NCBI GenBank assembly: GCA_964630925.1
Contig: CAZVZK010000016.1
Span: 42,418-106,417 of the forward strand
Direction of reading: 5' to 3'
Source of the DNA: RGDT01 sp964630925
Lineage (GTDB): Bacteria > Planctomycetota > Planctomycetia > Gemmatales > Gemmataceae
Length of the DNA: 64,000 bases
Translations under genes and position numbers: made by a program
Shown here: piece after piece, positions 34,684 to 43,581 of the stretch
Layout: each line of letters begins with the position of its first letter
How positions within the stretch are numbered: position 1 is the first letter of the stretch
Notes under the pieces: model-generated
What the model was told of the DNA's origin: nothing
What the model saw: the letters and a program-made list of their open reading frames with translations, nothing else
The model's database searches: none

Positions 34684-36015
34684 TCAAGGGGCCTTGGAGG
34701 TGACGGTGGTCCAGCCGTAATGGCCGACCCAGATGTCGGGCCAGTAGCCCGCCTCGGGTGCCAGGTGTGCCGACGGCGCGGCGATGACGGGCAGTCCCCG
34801 GACGGGCGCGAGGGCCATCGTCTTCTCAGCGAGCCAGACGATGTCGGCGCCCGTCACCGGGCCTTGGAACCGGGCATGGCCGAGGGCGACGAGAGGCCCG
34901 GCGCTGGACACCCTCCCGGCGGAGACGAAGCCGTCGGCGAGGATAAGGACCGTGTCCGGGTCGCGGTTGACGAAGTCGCGGGCGGCCTTGCCGCGATACT
35001 CCCCGGTGAGGAGGACCGCCTTGAGTTTCGCCAGCCGGTCGGGGTCAACGCCGCGCATCCGCAGCCGGGCCTTGCCGGCCTCGCTGAGGGCTGCCAATGG
35101 GTTCGCCGTGGGCTTGCACGCCTCGGCGGTGTCGTCCCCGCCGGCGGCCAGCACGGTCTTCCGGAGCGCGGCGCGTTTCTTCTCGGCGTCGTCGGCACGC
35201 AGCGGAGGTAGTTTCGCCCCCCCACCCCACTTCGGCGTGGCCAACCAGCCCGGCGGGCGGCGCCAGCCGAATTCGCCGATGACCGGCAGGTTGCGCGGGC
35301 TGTTGTCGAAGCGTACCCGCAGGGCCGACGGGTCGGGTGCGGACAGGAACGGGGACGCGTCCACGTCGGCCGTGCCGAGGGCCGTCTCCGCAAACCAGAC
35401 GGGGCCGGCGGCCGCCAGCGGGCCATCGACCCGGGCGTTGCCGACGGCCAGGACCGGCCCGGCCGCGAAGATGGGCGACCGCGTGGAGAAGCCGTGGCCG
35501 AGGACGATGATCGTCCGCGGGTCCCGGCTGACGAGCTTCAGCCCCAACACCGACCAGGGGCAGTGCTCGATCATCACGGCCCGCATCTTGAGTAGGCCAT
35601 TCACATCGACCCCCTCGGCCTCCAGCTCCTTCCGCCCCGAGGGCGTGAGGTGCGTGAACGGATTCGGCACGTCCTCGCCCCATCGGGCGGCGTCGTGCCC
35701 GTCCTTCATGGCGAGGATCCGGACAAGCAGCTCCTGCCGTCGCGTCTCCATCTCGTCACGCTTCCACAAGGCCGGGTCGATGGCCCTGGCCACGCGGCCG
35801 GTCCGCATCCGGACTTCCAGGTCGGGGTGCCGCCGGCACGCCATGAGCCGCCACATGGCGGACCGGCCCATCGCCCGCAGCCCCTTCTCGGCAGCGTCGC
35901 GCGCCTCCTGGCTGTCATCACCCAGGCGCTCGATAAGGCGCAACACCTCGGCATCGCCCGCCGGCGGGGCGGCCGCGGGGCCGATGAGCGTCAGGGCAAG
36001 GATCGTCGCGTGCAT
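34684..36015 (-). CDS. Secreted protein with internal duplication (copy A)
   Basis: 443 residues. A signal peptide (MHATILALTLIGPAAA) precedes a short HEAT-like helical section (about 20-85, GDDSQEARDAAEKGLRAMGR). Two copies follow of a unit containing LLKMRAVMI or LAKLKAVLL, SRDPRTIIVLG or NRDPDTVLILA, and AGPVLAVGNARVDGPL or AGPLVALGHARFQGPV. The regular AGP..A.G.A...G spacing suggests a beta-solenoid-like part. Paralogue of the next gene upstream, including the same first nine residues. No known family was assigned. Confidence 0.82.
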   Translation of the reverse strand: MHATILALTLIGPAAAPPAGDAEVLRLIERLGDDSQEARDAAEKGLRAMGRSAMWRLMACRRHPDLEVRMRTGRVARAIDPALWKRDEMETRRQELLVRILAMKDGHDAARWGEDVPNPFTHLTPSGRKELEAEGVDVNGLLKMRAVMIEHCPWSVLGLKLVSRDPRTIIVLGHGFSTRSPIFAAGPVLAVGNARVDGPLAAAGPVWFAETALGTADVDASPFLSAPDPSALRVRFDNSPRNLPVIGEFGWRRPPGWLATPKWGGGAKLPPLRADDAEKKRAALRKTVLAAGGDDTAEACKPTANPLAALSEAGKARLRMRGVDPDRLAKLKAVLLTGEYRGKAARDFVNRDPDTVLILADGFVSAGRVSSAGPLVALGHARFQGPVTGADIVWLAEKTMALAPVRGLPVIAAPSAHLAPEAGYWPDIWVGHYGWTTVTSKAP

Positions 36016-36037
36016 CGCGTCTCCCTCCGCGTCGTGG

Positions 36038-37354
36038 TCAGCGTCCGACCTTCGGGGCTGCCTTCCAGCCGTAGTCGCCGTGCCAGGTGTCGAGCCAGCC
36101 CTGGCCCATCTGGCTGGTGCTCGCCGTCTTCGTGACGATGACCGGCAGGCCGCGCATCCTGGACCGCGGGAATGACTCGTCGGCGAACCACACCACGTCG
36201 GCGCCGGTGACGGGGCCCATGAAGTGGGCGTCGAGGGTGGCGACGACGGGGCCGGCGCTGTAGACGTGCCCCGCCGTCAGGAACTTCCTGCCGATGACGA
36301 GGACGGTGTCGGCGTCGCGGTGGACGATGGCGCCCTCCTTCCAGTGATCTCCCGCGAGGAGCACGGCCTTGAGGCCCGCGAGCCTGTCGATGTCCACGCC
36401 GCGGCGGCGCAGCCGTGCCTTGCCCTCCTCGCTCAGGGCCTTGAAGGGGTTGTCTGTCGGCTTGCACAGGTCCTTCGTGTCGGCCCCCTTCGCTGCCTTC
36501 ACCTCCGCGAGCAGGCCCGCCCGTTTCTTCGCCGCGTCATCGACGTAGAGCGGCGGCAGCTTCGCGCCCGCCTTCCACTTCGGGGCGTCGGGCCAGCCGG
36601 CGGGCCGCTTCCAGCCGAAGTCCTTGACGATCAGCCGGGCGCGGACGGCCTCGTCTTGCGTGTGGTCGGCCCCCGGCTGGGCGAGGAGCGGTGCGGCCTG
36701 GATGCTGCTGCGCGGGAACGACTTCTCGGTGAACAGGGCCGGGCCGGCCACGGTGAGGCTGCCCATGATGTGGGCTTCGCCGACGGCCAGGACAGGGCCG
36801 GCGCTGAGTACGCCGCTGTGCGTGATGAAGTCGTCACCGAGGACGACGATGGTGTCCGGGTCGCGGTTGATGAGGGTCTTGCTGCACGCGCCGCAGTAGC
36901 TGCCCGTGATGATGACGGCACGCATCTTCAGCAATCTGGCGAAATCGACGCCCTCCTCCTCCAGCCTCTTGCGGCCCTCGGGCGAGACGTTGGTGAAGGG
37001 GTTGGGCAGGTCCTCGCCCCAGCGGCGTGCGTCGAAGCCCTTGGCGGCCTCGACCTTCGCGAGGATGGCCCGGCGGCCCTTCTCCAGGTCGTCGCGTTTC
37101 ATCACGGCGGGGTCGATGGCCCGAGCGGCTCTGCCGGCGCGCGTGCGTATCTCGAGGTCGGCGTGTGCGCGGAACGCCAGCACCAGCCGCCACAGGGCGG
37201 GGCGGCCGAGATCGCGGAGCGCCTTCTCGGCGGCCTCGCGGCGCTCCTGGCTGTCGTCGCCGAGCTGCTCGATGAGGCGGGCGATGTCGCCGTCGCCGGA
37301 CGGCGGCCCCGCCGCCGGGGAGAGGAGGCTCAGGGCGAGGATCGTCGCGTGCAT
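36038..37354 (-). CDS. Secreted protein with internal duplication (copy B)
   Basis: 438 residues. Same layout as copy A: signal peptide MHATILALSLLSPAAG, HEAT-like helices (GDDSQERREAAEKALRDLGR), then two related units. The units contain LLKMRAVIITG and LAGLKAVLLAG, INRDPDTIVVLG and VHRDADTVLVIG, and AGPVLAVGEAHIMGSL and AGPVVATLDAHFMGPV, each followed by F.(D/E)(E/K)SFPRS. An unpaired cysteine cluster, YCGACSK, occurs in the first unit only. The copies are 22 bases apart, a tandem duplication. Function unknown. A ribosome site (GGAGG) lies 6 bases upstream of the ATG. Confidence 0.82.
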   Translation of the reverse strand: MHATILALSLLSPAAGPPSGDGDIARLIEQLGDDSQERREAAEKALRDLGRPALWRLVLAFRAHADLEIRTRAGRAARAIDPAVMKRDDLEKGRRAILAKVEAAKGFDARRWGEDLPNPFTNVSPEGRKRLEEEGVDFARLLKMRAVIITGSYCGACSKTLINRDPDTIVVLGDDFITHSGVLSAGPVLAVGEAHIMGSLTVAGPALFTEKSFPRSSIQAAPLLAQPGADHTQDEAVRARLIVKDFGWKRPAGWPDAPKWKAGAKLPPLYVDDAAKKRAGLLAEVKAAKGADTKDLCKPTDNPFKALSEEGKARLRRRGVDIDRLAGLKAVLLAGDHWKEGAIVHRDADTVLVIGRKFLTAGHVYSAGPVVATLDAHFMGPVTGADVVWFADESFPRSRMRGLPVIVTKTASTSQMGQGWLDTWHGDYGWKAAPKVGR

Positions 37355-37673
37355 CGCGCCCTCCTTCGGGGGATGGTCACTTCGACAGTGTATCGAGCAC
37401 GCCCGCCGCGCGTGGGCGGGATCGGAGAGCCGGGCCACCGGGATTCGGTGGCAGGTGTGATCGCATTCGTTCCCATCGCGGGAGGGGGTGTGAGGGGGGT
37501 CGGGAAACGAACTTCCACAAGTCGTTTTGCCGCTTGCCCTTGCGTCGCGAAAGTTCGTTTCCCTCGTTCGTTTCCTTCACTGATGGGCGTCCACTCACCT
37601 CCATCCGTTTCCCCGGTTCGTTCCTTTCACTGACTGGCGTCCATCTGCCACCATCCCTGGAGGGGAAGACCAT
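37355..37673. other. Gene-free spacer with a 50-base repeat
   Basis: The 319 bases between two minus-strand genes have no convincing gene. A roughly 41-base sequence beginning GTTCGTTTCCTTCACTGA (37566-37606) is repeated with about a fifth of its bases changed at 37616-37656, a period of 50 bases. AAACGAAC-like words (37504, 37555) and their complements are scattered through the same stretch. The spacer may hold the promoter of copy B. Confidence 0.55.
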
Positions 37674-40025
37674 TCACTTCGACAGCCTGTCGAGGACGTT
37701 CTTGGTGATCCGCTCGACGGCCGCGTCGCCGCCACGCAGGCCGCGCGCCCAGTCGGTCGTGCCCACCGTCACCACCGTGCCGCCCTTCGTGTACGTCCCG
37801 ACGACGGCGTGGCCGGAATGGCCCTTGGCCCACTTCTCGTACCACTCGCAGTCGTCGGGCGCCCACTTCGCCGGGGCCGTCGCCAGGATGGTGAAGCCCT
37901 TCGGCGTGCCGTCCTTGCCCGTGGGCGTCAACGCGCCGGGCTTGCCGGTGAATTCGCAGCCGTCACACTCGTAACCGACGACCTTGTGCAGCGCACCGAA
38001 CACGCCGCCGGCCTTCAGGGTCGTCCCCGCGAAGAGCCAGTGATCGGGCTTGTCCACGGTGAACGCCCCGCTGCCGGTCATCAGTTGGCCGTGGCTCCGG
38101 TGGTAGCCGCCGTGGAGGAAGCCGACGCCGGTGAGGGCGTTCTCGGGCCGCCCGACGAGGTGGTGGCTCCAGAGGGTGGAGAGGAGCTTGCGCTCGCCCT
38201 TGGCGAACAGCGGGTCGGCGCGGTACGCCTGCTTGTGGCAGACGAGCGCCTTGCCGTCCTCCTCGGGACGCACCTGCCAGCAGCAGGTGTTACCGCTGAA
38301 GAAGGCGACGTTGCCGCCGTCGGCGATGTACTTCTCCAGGGCGTCACGCATGCCCGCGGACCAGTATTCGTCGTGGCCGACGCTGAGGACGAGTTTGTAC
38401 GCCTTGAGCAGGTCGGGGTGGCGCTCGATGTCGAGGTTGGCGCAATAGTCGATCTTGTACCCGGCGTTCTCGGCCCACTCGACGAAGTGTTGCTCCCAGC
38501 GGCCGAACTGGCTGGACAGGGGCCGCTCGAACGAGACGCGGTGGCCCTGGACGCGATTCCTGCCGTTGTAGGCGTACAGCGAGGAGCCGCCGAAGTTGGC
38601 GTAGGCGTTGTAGGTGTTGGTCGCCAGCGGCAGGAGGATCTTGGCGTTCTTCCCTGCCACTTCGGGGCGGAGGATGAAGAACGTCTCCGCCGTGTGCTTG
38701 CCGGCGGTGAGGCGGACGTGGTAGTAGCCGGACGGCCAGCCCTTGGTCGTCTGCGAGACGCCGGCGGGCCAGCGGCAGCCGTGCGACGAGGCGTCGGCGG
38801 GGATCGGATGTTCCTTGCCCTTGTACCCGTCGTTCCTGAGCCTGAAGACTTCCTTACCGGCCCTGGTGATTTCGACGGAGTACTCCGGCAACGAGCACGA
38901 GACGTGCAACTTGACCGTCTCGCCGGACTTGTAGCTGACCTGGCCGGCGTAGGCCTCGATGGGGCGACGCGCCGCGGGTGGCGATGGCAGGACATACGAG
39001 ACCCTGGGGGCGAAGGCGTCGGCCTGGCGCAGGAAACCGAGGTCGGTGGGGTGCGAGGCGTCCACCGTCCCCTCGTCGTCGTCGCCGAGCTGGCCGGGGC
39101 CTTCGATGTAGTGCAGGCTCGCCACGCCGTCCCACGTCATCTCGCGGTACGCCTTGTACAGGGCGGCCCGGCTGTCGGCGTTGCGTTTGGCCACGGCGGG
39201 CAGGGCGTGGGCGTTCGTGTAGCTGCGGTCCTCGACGAGGATGATCGGCACGTCGGGCCGCGCCTTGCGCAGCTCCTTGACGAACGGCACCGTGCGCTCC
39301 TCGACCTCCTTGGCCGTGATGTTGGGCAGGCAGTCGATGACGTAGGCGGCGGCGTCGATCTCGCCGAGGAGGCGGGCCAGCTCGATCTCCATGCGTCCGT
39401 TGCCGGAGAAGCCGAGGTTGATCGTCGGCCAGTCGAAGCGGCGCCCGAGGATGGCGGGCGTGGCCATGCCTGGACGCGAGGCGCAGCCGCCCTGCGTGAT
39501 GCTGGTGCCGTGGAAGACGAGCGGCTTCTTGTGTGTGGGACGCGCCGGTGCCTTCTCGACCTTCGCCCCCTCGGGAACGCCGACCTCGACGGACGCGGCC
39601 CCGTTGTAGAGCGGCAGGTAGAGGAGGAATTCACGCGTGCCCCTGATGGCCGGCAGGCCGGAGACGAGGGCGGCGGCGTTCGTCTTCGCCGTGGGCCTGC
39701 CGTTGGCGAGCCAGCGCCATTTGCCCTTGTCGTCACGCAGATACAGGTCGAGGCCGCTGACGCCGGTGGCCGGCATGTGCGGCATGTCGAGGCGGGCGTT
39801 CGTGAGCGTCCAGCGTGCGTGGATGGCCGTGGCGTCGGAGAGGAAGCGCACGGCGAGGCCGGCGGAGTGGCGCGACAGGTCCCAGACGGGCTTGCGGACG
39901 AGCTTCTCGGCCTTGTCGGGGAGGCGGGCGAGGGAGTCGAGCTTCCAGCCCTGGCCCTCGACGCCGAGGGCGCGGGCGTCGTGCCAGGTGATGTCGGCGG
40001 CGAAGAGGAGGAGGAGAGGCAGCAT
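37674..40025 (-). CDS. SGNH hydrolase fused to a dimethylformamidase-like C-terminal domain
   Basis: 783 residues. A very short leader is followed by a beta-sandwich (about 40-160) and an SGNH/GDSL hydrolase (about 165-345). The catalytic residues are visible: Ser175 in FHGTSITQGG, Gly205 and Asn209 in NLGFSGNG, and Asp322-His325 in VDASHPTD. From about residue 350 to the end the sequence resembles the large subunit C-terminus of N,N-dimethylformamidase (IKYNCAN-like IDYCANLDIERHP, VGHDEYWSAGMRDALEKYIADGGN). SGNH enzymes of this type are acyl-esterases. The DMFase-like half is often found in unrelated planctomycete proteins of unknown activity. GAGGG upstream supports the start. Confidence 0.87.
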   Translation of the reverse strand: MLPLLLLFAADITWHDARALGVEGQGWKLDSLARLPDKAEKLVRKPVWDLSRHSAGLAVRFLSDATAIHARWTLTNARLDMPHMPATGVSGLDLYLRDDKGKWRWLANGRPTAKTNAAALVSGLPAIRGTREFLLYLPLYNGAASVEVGVPEGAKVEKAPARPTHKKPLVFHGTSITQGGCASRPGMATPAILGRRFDWPTINLGFSGNGRMEIELARLLGEIDAAAYVIDCLPNITAKEVEERTVPFVKELRKARPDVPIILVEDRSYTNAHALPAVAKRNADSRAALYKAYREMTWDGVASLHYIEGPGQLGDDDEGTVDASHPTDLGFLRQADAFAPRVSYVLPSPPAARRPIEAYAGQVSYKSGETVKLHVSCSLPEYSVEITRAGKEVFRLRNDGYKGKEHPIPADASSHGCRWPAGVSQTTKGWPSGYYHVRLTAGKHTAETFFILRPEVAGKNAKILLPLATNTYNAYANFGGSSLYAYNGRNRVQGHRVSFERPLSSQFGRWEQHFVEWAENAGYKIDYCANLDIERHPDLLKAYKLVLSVGHDEYWSAGMRDALEKYIADGGNVAFFSGNTCCWQVRPEEDGKALVCHKQAYRADPLFAKGERKLLSTLWSHHLVGRPENALTGVGFLHGGYHRSHGQLMTGSGAFTVDKPDHWLFAGTTLKAGGVFGALHKVVGYECDGCEFTGKPGALTPTGKDGTPKGFTILATAPAKWAPDDCEWYEKWAKGHSGHAVVGTYTKGGTVVTVGTTDWARGLRGGDAAVERITKNVLDRLSK

Positions 40026-40225
40026 GGCGGGCCCTCGGGGGATGGGGTGGTTGTAGGCGGTGAGGGATGTGGTGGCCTTGTCCCGATTCGGCCATGAGGT
40101 GATTGCGCAGGCGGGCGATACGCCCAGGTGCCCCAGCGATGGACGGACGCGGCGGGCGTGGTGTGACCTCCGGAACGTGGCGGCCCGGTGGGATGAGATG
40201 AAACTCGGCTTCTCGCGTGGCCCGC

Positions 40226-41602
40226 TCACGCGAGCACGGCCTTGAGGACGTGGCCGTGAACGTCGGTGAGGCGTCTGTCGCTGCCGTTGTGTCGGAACGT
40301 CAGGCGCTCGTGGTCGATGCCCAGCAGGTGCAGCACCGTCGCGTGGATGTCGTACGGCGTGACCGGCACCTTGGCGCGCCAGCCCCACTCGTCGCTCTCG
40401 CCGTAGGACGCGCCGCCCTTGACGCCGGCCCCGGCGATCCACGCCAGGCCCGCCGAGCCGTTGTGGTCGCGCCCCACGGCCCCCTGGCTGAACGGGTGCC
40501 GCCCGAACTCCGTGCTGAAGATCACCAGCGTGTCGTCGAGCAGGCCCCGCGCGCCGAGGTCGTCGAGCAGCGCGGCGATGGGCCGGTCCACCGTGCGGGC
40601 GATGGCCGACAGCTCCGTCTGGATGTTGGTGTGGTTGTCCCAGTTGTTGCTCGGCCCCCCTGCCCCGCTCCACACCTGCACGAAGCGCGTCCCGCGCTCG
40701 ATCAGCCTTCGGGCGGTCAAGCATTGACGCGCGAACGGGCCGGTGATGGGGTCGTCGGCGCCGTAGCGTGCACGCAAGGCGCGCGGCTCGCGCGACACGT
40801 CGAGCGCCTCGGGCGCCGCCTTCTGCATCCGGGCCGCCAGCTCATAGCTCGCGATGCGGGCGTCGAGGCGCGAATCGCCGGGCCGCTCCGCGGCATGATC
40901 CCTGTTGAGCTTGGCCAGGACGTCGAGGCCGGCGGCGTCTGCGTCGGGCGTGGTGCGTCCGGCGGGGGGGCGGATGGCGAAGATGGGGTCCTTCGCCCCG
41001 AGATTCAGGACGGTGCCCTGGTGGACGGCGGGGAGGAAGCCGGCCGAGAAGTTGCCGAGGTTGTTGTACGGCAGGCCACGCGCGTCCGGCAGGACGACGA
41101 AGGTGGGCAGGTCGTCGCCGAGGTGGCCGAGGCCGTAGGACAGCCACGCGCCGAGGCAGGGGAAGCCGGGCAGGGTGAAGCCGGTGTTCATCTTGTAGCT
41201 GGCGGGGCCGTGGACGTTGGTGCCGGTGACGACGCCGAAGAGGAAGGCGATGTCATCGACCTTGCGGCCGAGGTGCGGGAAGACGCCGGACACCCAGCGT
41301 CCGCTCGCGCCGTGCTGCTTCATGGGGAAGGGGCACTTCAGCACCTTGCCGGGGGTGGAGGTGACGGCCTCGACGCGCTCCCCAGGGTCGAACACCTCGC
41401 CGTGCTTCTTCGTGAGCGTCGGCTTGTGATCGAAGGTGTCCATGTGGCTGACGCCGCCGTTCATGAACAGTTGGATGACGCGCCGTGCTTTCGGGGCGTG
41501 GTGCGTCTTCGCGGCGAGGAGGCCGTCGCGGGCCAGCAGGGAAGCGAGGGCGACGCCGCCGAGGCCGCCGCCGATGTTCCAGAGCATCTCACGTCGGTCC
41601 AT
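40226..41602 (-). CDS. DUF1501 secreted protein
   Basis: 458 residues. A Tat-type N-terminus (MDRREMLWNIGGGLGGVALASLL) is followed by the DUF1501 domain: RRVIQLFMNGGVSHMDTFDHKP, the central GAGGPSNNWDNH and IIFSTEFGRHPFSQ-like LVIFSTEFGRHPF, and HNGSDRRLTDVHG at the end. The fold is related to alkaline phosphatase/sulfatase enzymes, but DUF1501 proteins have no shown activity. The gene normally follows a DUF1549/DUF1553 gene; here that partner (46751-43938) lies 2.3 kb upstream with three genes between. AAGGG supports the start at 41602; an ATG at 41623 is an alternative. Confidence 0.93.
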   Translation of the reverse strand: MDRREMLWNIGGGLGGVALASLLARDGLLAAKTHHAPKARRVIQLFMNGGVSHMDTFDHKPTLTKKHGEVFDPGERVEAVTSTPGKVLKCPFPMKQHGASGRWVSGVFPHLGRKVDDIAFLFGVVTGTNVHGPASYKMNTGFTLPGFPCLGAWLSYGLGHLGDDLPTFVVLPDARGLPYNNLGNFSAGFLPAVHQGTVLNLGAKDPIFAIRPPAGRTTPDADAAGLDVLAKLNRDHAAERPGDSRLDARIASYELAARMQKAAPEALDVSREPRALRARYGADDPITGPFARQCLTARRLIERGTRFVQVWSGAGGPSNNWDNHTNIQTELSAIARTVDRPIAALLDDLGARGLLDDTLVIFSTEFGRHPFSQGAVGRDHNGSAGLAWIAGAGVKGGASYGESDEWGWRAKVPVTPYDIHATVLHLLGIDHERLTFRHNGSDRRLTDVHGHVLKAVLA

Positions 41603-41939
41603 GCGGTCACCCTTCAGCGGCACACCGGCCGTCGCTCCCGGGCAGTGTCATCGGGTATCATACAGCCCTGGGGCGCATCGGGCCGGACGTGCGTCACCCC
41701 ACCCCCCAGCCCACTCCCGCTGTGAGGTGAGGCGAGACGCCCCCAGGCCCCCGATGTGCGAGGAGGGGGAGACACATCATCGCCTCTCCGAGCGCGAGGT
41801 GTGCGCTTTTCTCCCCAAGCATAGCCGGAGGGGTGCGGGAAGGAGTATCCCTCCGCCACTCTTCTTCCTCTTGCGATCCCCCCTCTCCGCGAGCAGGGGT
41901 CCGGGGACGTTTCGTCCCCGGCTCACAAGGGGGAGGGGG
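41603..41939 (-). terminator. Gene-free spacer with a perfect hairpin
   Basis: The 337 bases between the DUF1501 start and the FGE-like stop hold no gene. A perfect hairpin, CCGGGGACG, three T, CGTCCCCGG (41901-41921), lies 18 bases past the FGE-like stop on the minus strand and is a good terminator candidate, although no T-tract follows on that strand. G-rich and C-rich runs (GGGGGAGGGGG near 41930, CCCACCCCCCAG near 41700) occupy much of the rest. Confidence 0.55.
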
Positions 41940-42896
41940 TTAGGGGGTGGGGTAGGCCGCCACGCGAAAACCCAGGCGGCTGCCGCGGTCCGTCGGGGCG
42001 TCCCCGTCACGGAACGCCGACCGGCAGTACCGAGAGCCGAAGCTCCAGCCACCGCCGCGGAGCACCCGGCTCGAGCCCTCTCCAGGCCCCGTGGGGTCGA
42101 TTTGGGGATCGGATGGGTAGTCGCCGTACCAGTCGGCGCACCACTCCCACACGTTGCCGTGCATCTCGTGCAGGCCGAACGCATTTGGAGGGTACGACCC
42201 CACGGCGCTCGTCCGCCCGAGGCCGCTGTCGTGGAAGTTGGCCTGGTTCTTGTCCAGGGTGTCGCCGAAGTGGAAGGGTTTTGAAGCAAGCCCTCCCCGA
42301 CAGGAATACTCCCACTCCGCCTCCGTCGGCAAGCGGTACACCCGTCCAAGACCCTCTTTTCTCTCCAACGCCGCGCAGAACGCCGTCGCGTCCTCCCACG
42401 ACACCTGCTCCACCGGGAGCGATCCTGTGTCCATCTTCTTTACCTTCGCCTTGCCGCCGCCCTTCTTCCTGAAGTAGCTCGGGTTGTCCCCGATGACGGC
42501 CTCGTACTGCGCCTGCGTCACCGGATGCACCCCCAGCCAGAACGCCCGAGTCAGCGTCACCAGGTGCCGCACTTCCCAACTACTCCGCCCCTCCTCGTCC
42601 TCCGGCGACCCCATCCAGAACGTGCCCGCAGGGATCAGCGCGAACCGCATCCCGACGCTGTTCACCACCTCCGGCACGCACGGACGCACCCCGCCGGCGA
42701 TCAGCCCGCGGACCCGCGTCTCCATCCGCCAACGCTTGTCCTCCTCGGGCATCCCACGGAGCCGCCGCGAGAGACGTATCAGCTCGGCGCGATCGGCCTG
42801 GCCGTCCTCCTCCAGCCTGTCCGCGACGGCCAGCCACAGGAGATCGTCCCCAGGCGTCCGGTGCAGGCAGGACAGCAAGGAGGCGAGGTCGGTCAT
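41940..42896 (-). CDS. TIGR02996 domain-FGE-like (SUMF1/DUF323) protein
   Basis: 318 residues. The first about 50 residues are the planctomycete TIGR02996 domain (MTDLASLLSCLHRTPGDDLL ... RAELIRLSRRLR). An FGE/sulfatase-modifying-factor fold follows: NSVGMRFALIPAGTFWMGSP, YRLPTEAEWEYSCRGG, HEMHGNVWEWCADWYGDYP and RVLRGGGWSFGSRYCRSAFR. In true FGE two cysteines activate oxygen; the first is Phe here and only the second (RYC) remains. Formylglycine formation is therefore unlikely, and a carbohydrate- or protein-binding role is more probable. Start at 42896 fits the domain. Divergent from an unknown gene pair. Confidence 0.9.
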   Translation of the reverse strand: MTDLASLLSCLHRTPGDDLLWLAVADRLEEDGQADRAELIRLSRRLRGMPEEDKRWRMETRVRGLIAGGVRPCVPEVVNSVGMRFALIPAGTFWMGSPEDEEGRSSWEVRHLVTLTRAFWLGVHPVTQAQYEAVIGDNPSYFRKKGGGKAKVKKMDTGSLPVEQVSWEDATAFCAALERKEGLGRVYRLPTEAEWEYSCRGGLASKPFHFGDTLDKNQANFHDSGLGRTSAVGSYPPNAFGLHEMHGNVWEWCADWYGDYPSDPQIDPTGPGEGSSRVLRGGGWSFGSRYCRSAFRDGDAPTDRGSRLGFRVAAYPTP

Positions 42897-42962
42897 GGGT
42901 CGGTCCACGAAGAAGAGCTGGCTCGCATTCGGTGGCATCCGCGGCGCTGAAAGACTCGGACA

Positions 42963-42990
42963 TTGTAGACAGATCGCCTTGTGGTAGAAT
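42963..42990 (+). promoter_or_regulatory. Candidate promoter of the unknown gene pair
   Basis: TTGTAG (42963-42968) and TAGAAT (42985-42990) are separated by 16 bases. The -10 box matches the sigma70 consensus at five of six positions, the -35 box at the first three. This gives a leader of about 42 bases before the ATG at 43039. Confidence 0.4.
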
Positions 42991-43038
42991 GGAGCCGGCG
43001 AGCGGGCGCCACATGCGTGTCCCGCCAGGACGGGGCGA

Positions 43039-43581
43039 ATGGAAATCACCACCTCACTCGGCGAGTTGGCCACGGTCCACCCGAATCTGCTCTGGCCCCA
43101 GTTGACCGCCGCGTGCGTGGCTGTCCTCGGGCCTGCGGAGGGGGCCGGCCATCGGCTCGAGATCGGCCTTGAAGGCATCCCGACCTTCGACGACGGCCGC
43201 ATCACCCTCGTGATCCAGACCTCCGGTGTTGATCCGACCCATACCCGAGCGATCACCCGCACCTTCGAGCCCTCACGCCTGGTCGAGATGGCGGCCATCG
43301 TGTTGGCCGGCCTCGCGGTCTTTCACGTCGCCCATCTTGAGATCCGTGATGTCGCCCTACGCGGCAGCCGTGCGGACTATCTCGTCGGCGAGCGCGGCTA
43401 CTTGATGGAGGTCGGGGGCCGCTCACGCCGCCAGGATCTCGCCGCCGCCTGGCGTGAGAAGTGGGGCGGCCTGATCGAGCGGGAGGGGGGCGGGTTCTTC
43501 CTCAGCCTGACGGAGTTCGAGACGCCAGCGGGCCGCTTCGCCTTTCACCCACCGGGTTCTCGGACAGGAGGTGCCGCATGA
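43039..43581 (+). CDS. Unknown protein, first of a coupled pair
   Basis: 180 residues, soluble, no recognised family. Alternating strands and helices are suggested by LEIGLEGIPTFDDGRITLVIQ and RLVEMAAIVLAGLAVFHVAH. A conserved-looking segment follows: RADYLVGERGYLMEVGGRSRRQD. The D-x(8)-E-x-G arrangement there is reminiscent of PD-(D/E)xK nuclease-like cores but the lysine is absent, so this is only a suggestion. The stop overlaps the next start (ATGA). The gene lies in a three-gene block that separates DUF1549/1553 from DUF1501. Confidence 0.8.
   Translation: MEITTSLGELATVHPNLLWPQLTAACVAVLGPAEGAGHRLEIGLEGIPTFDDGRITLVIQTSGVDPTHTRAITRTFEPSRLVEMAAIVLAGLAVFHVAHLEIRDVALRGSRADYLVGERGYLMEVGGRSRRQDLAAAWREKWGGLIEREGGGFFLSLTEFETPAGRFAFHPPGSRTGGAA

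Noticed and set aside
37809..40097. A 762-codon plus-strand frame opposite the SGNH/DMFase gene
   Set aside because: The sense strand carries a full catalytic triad; the antisense frame shows no family features.
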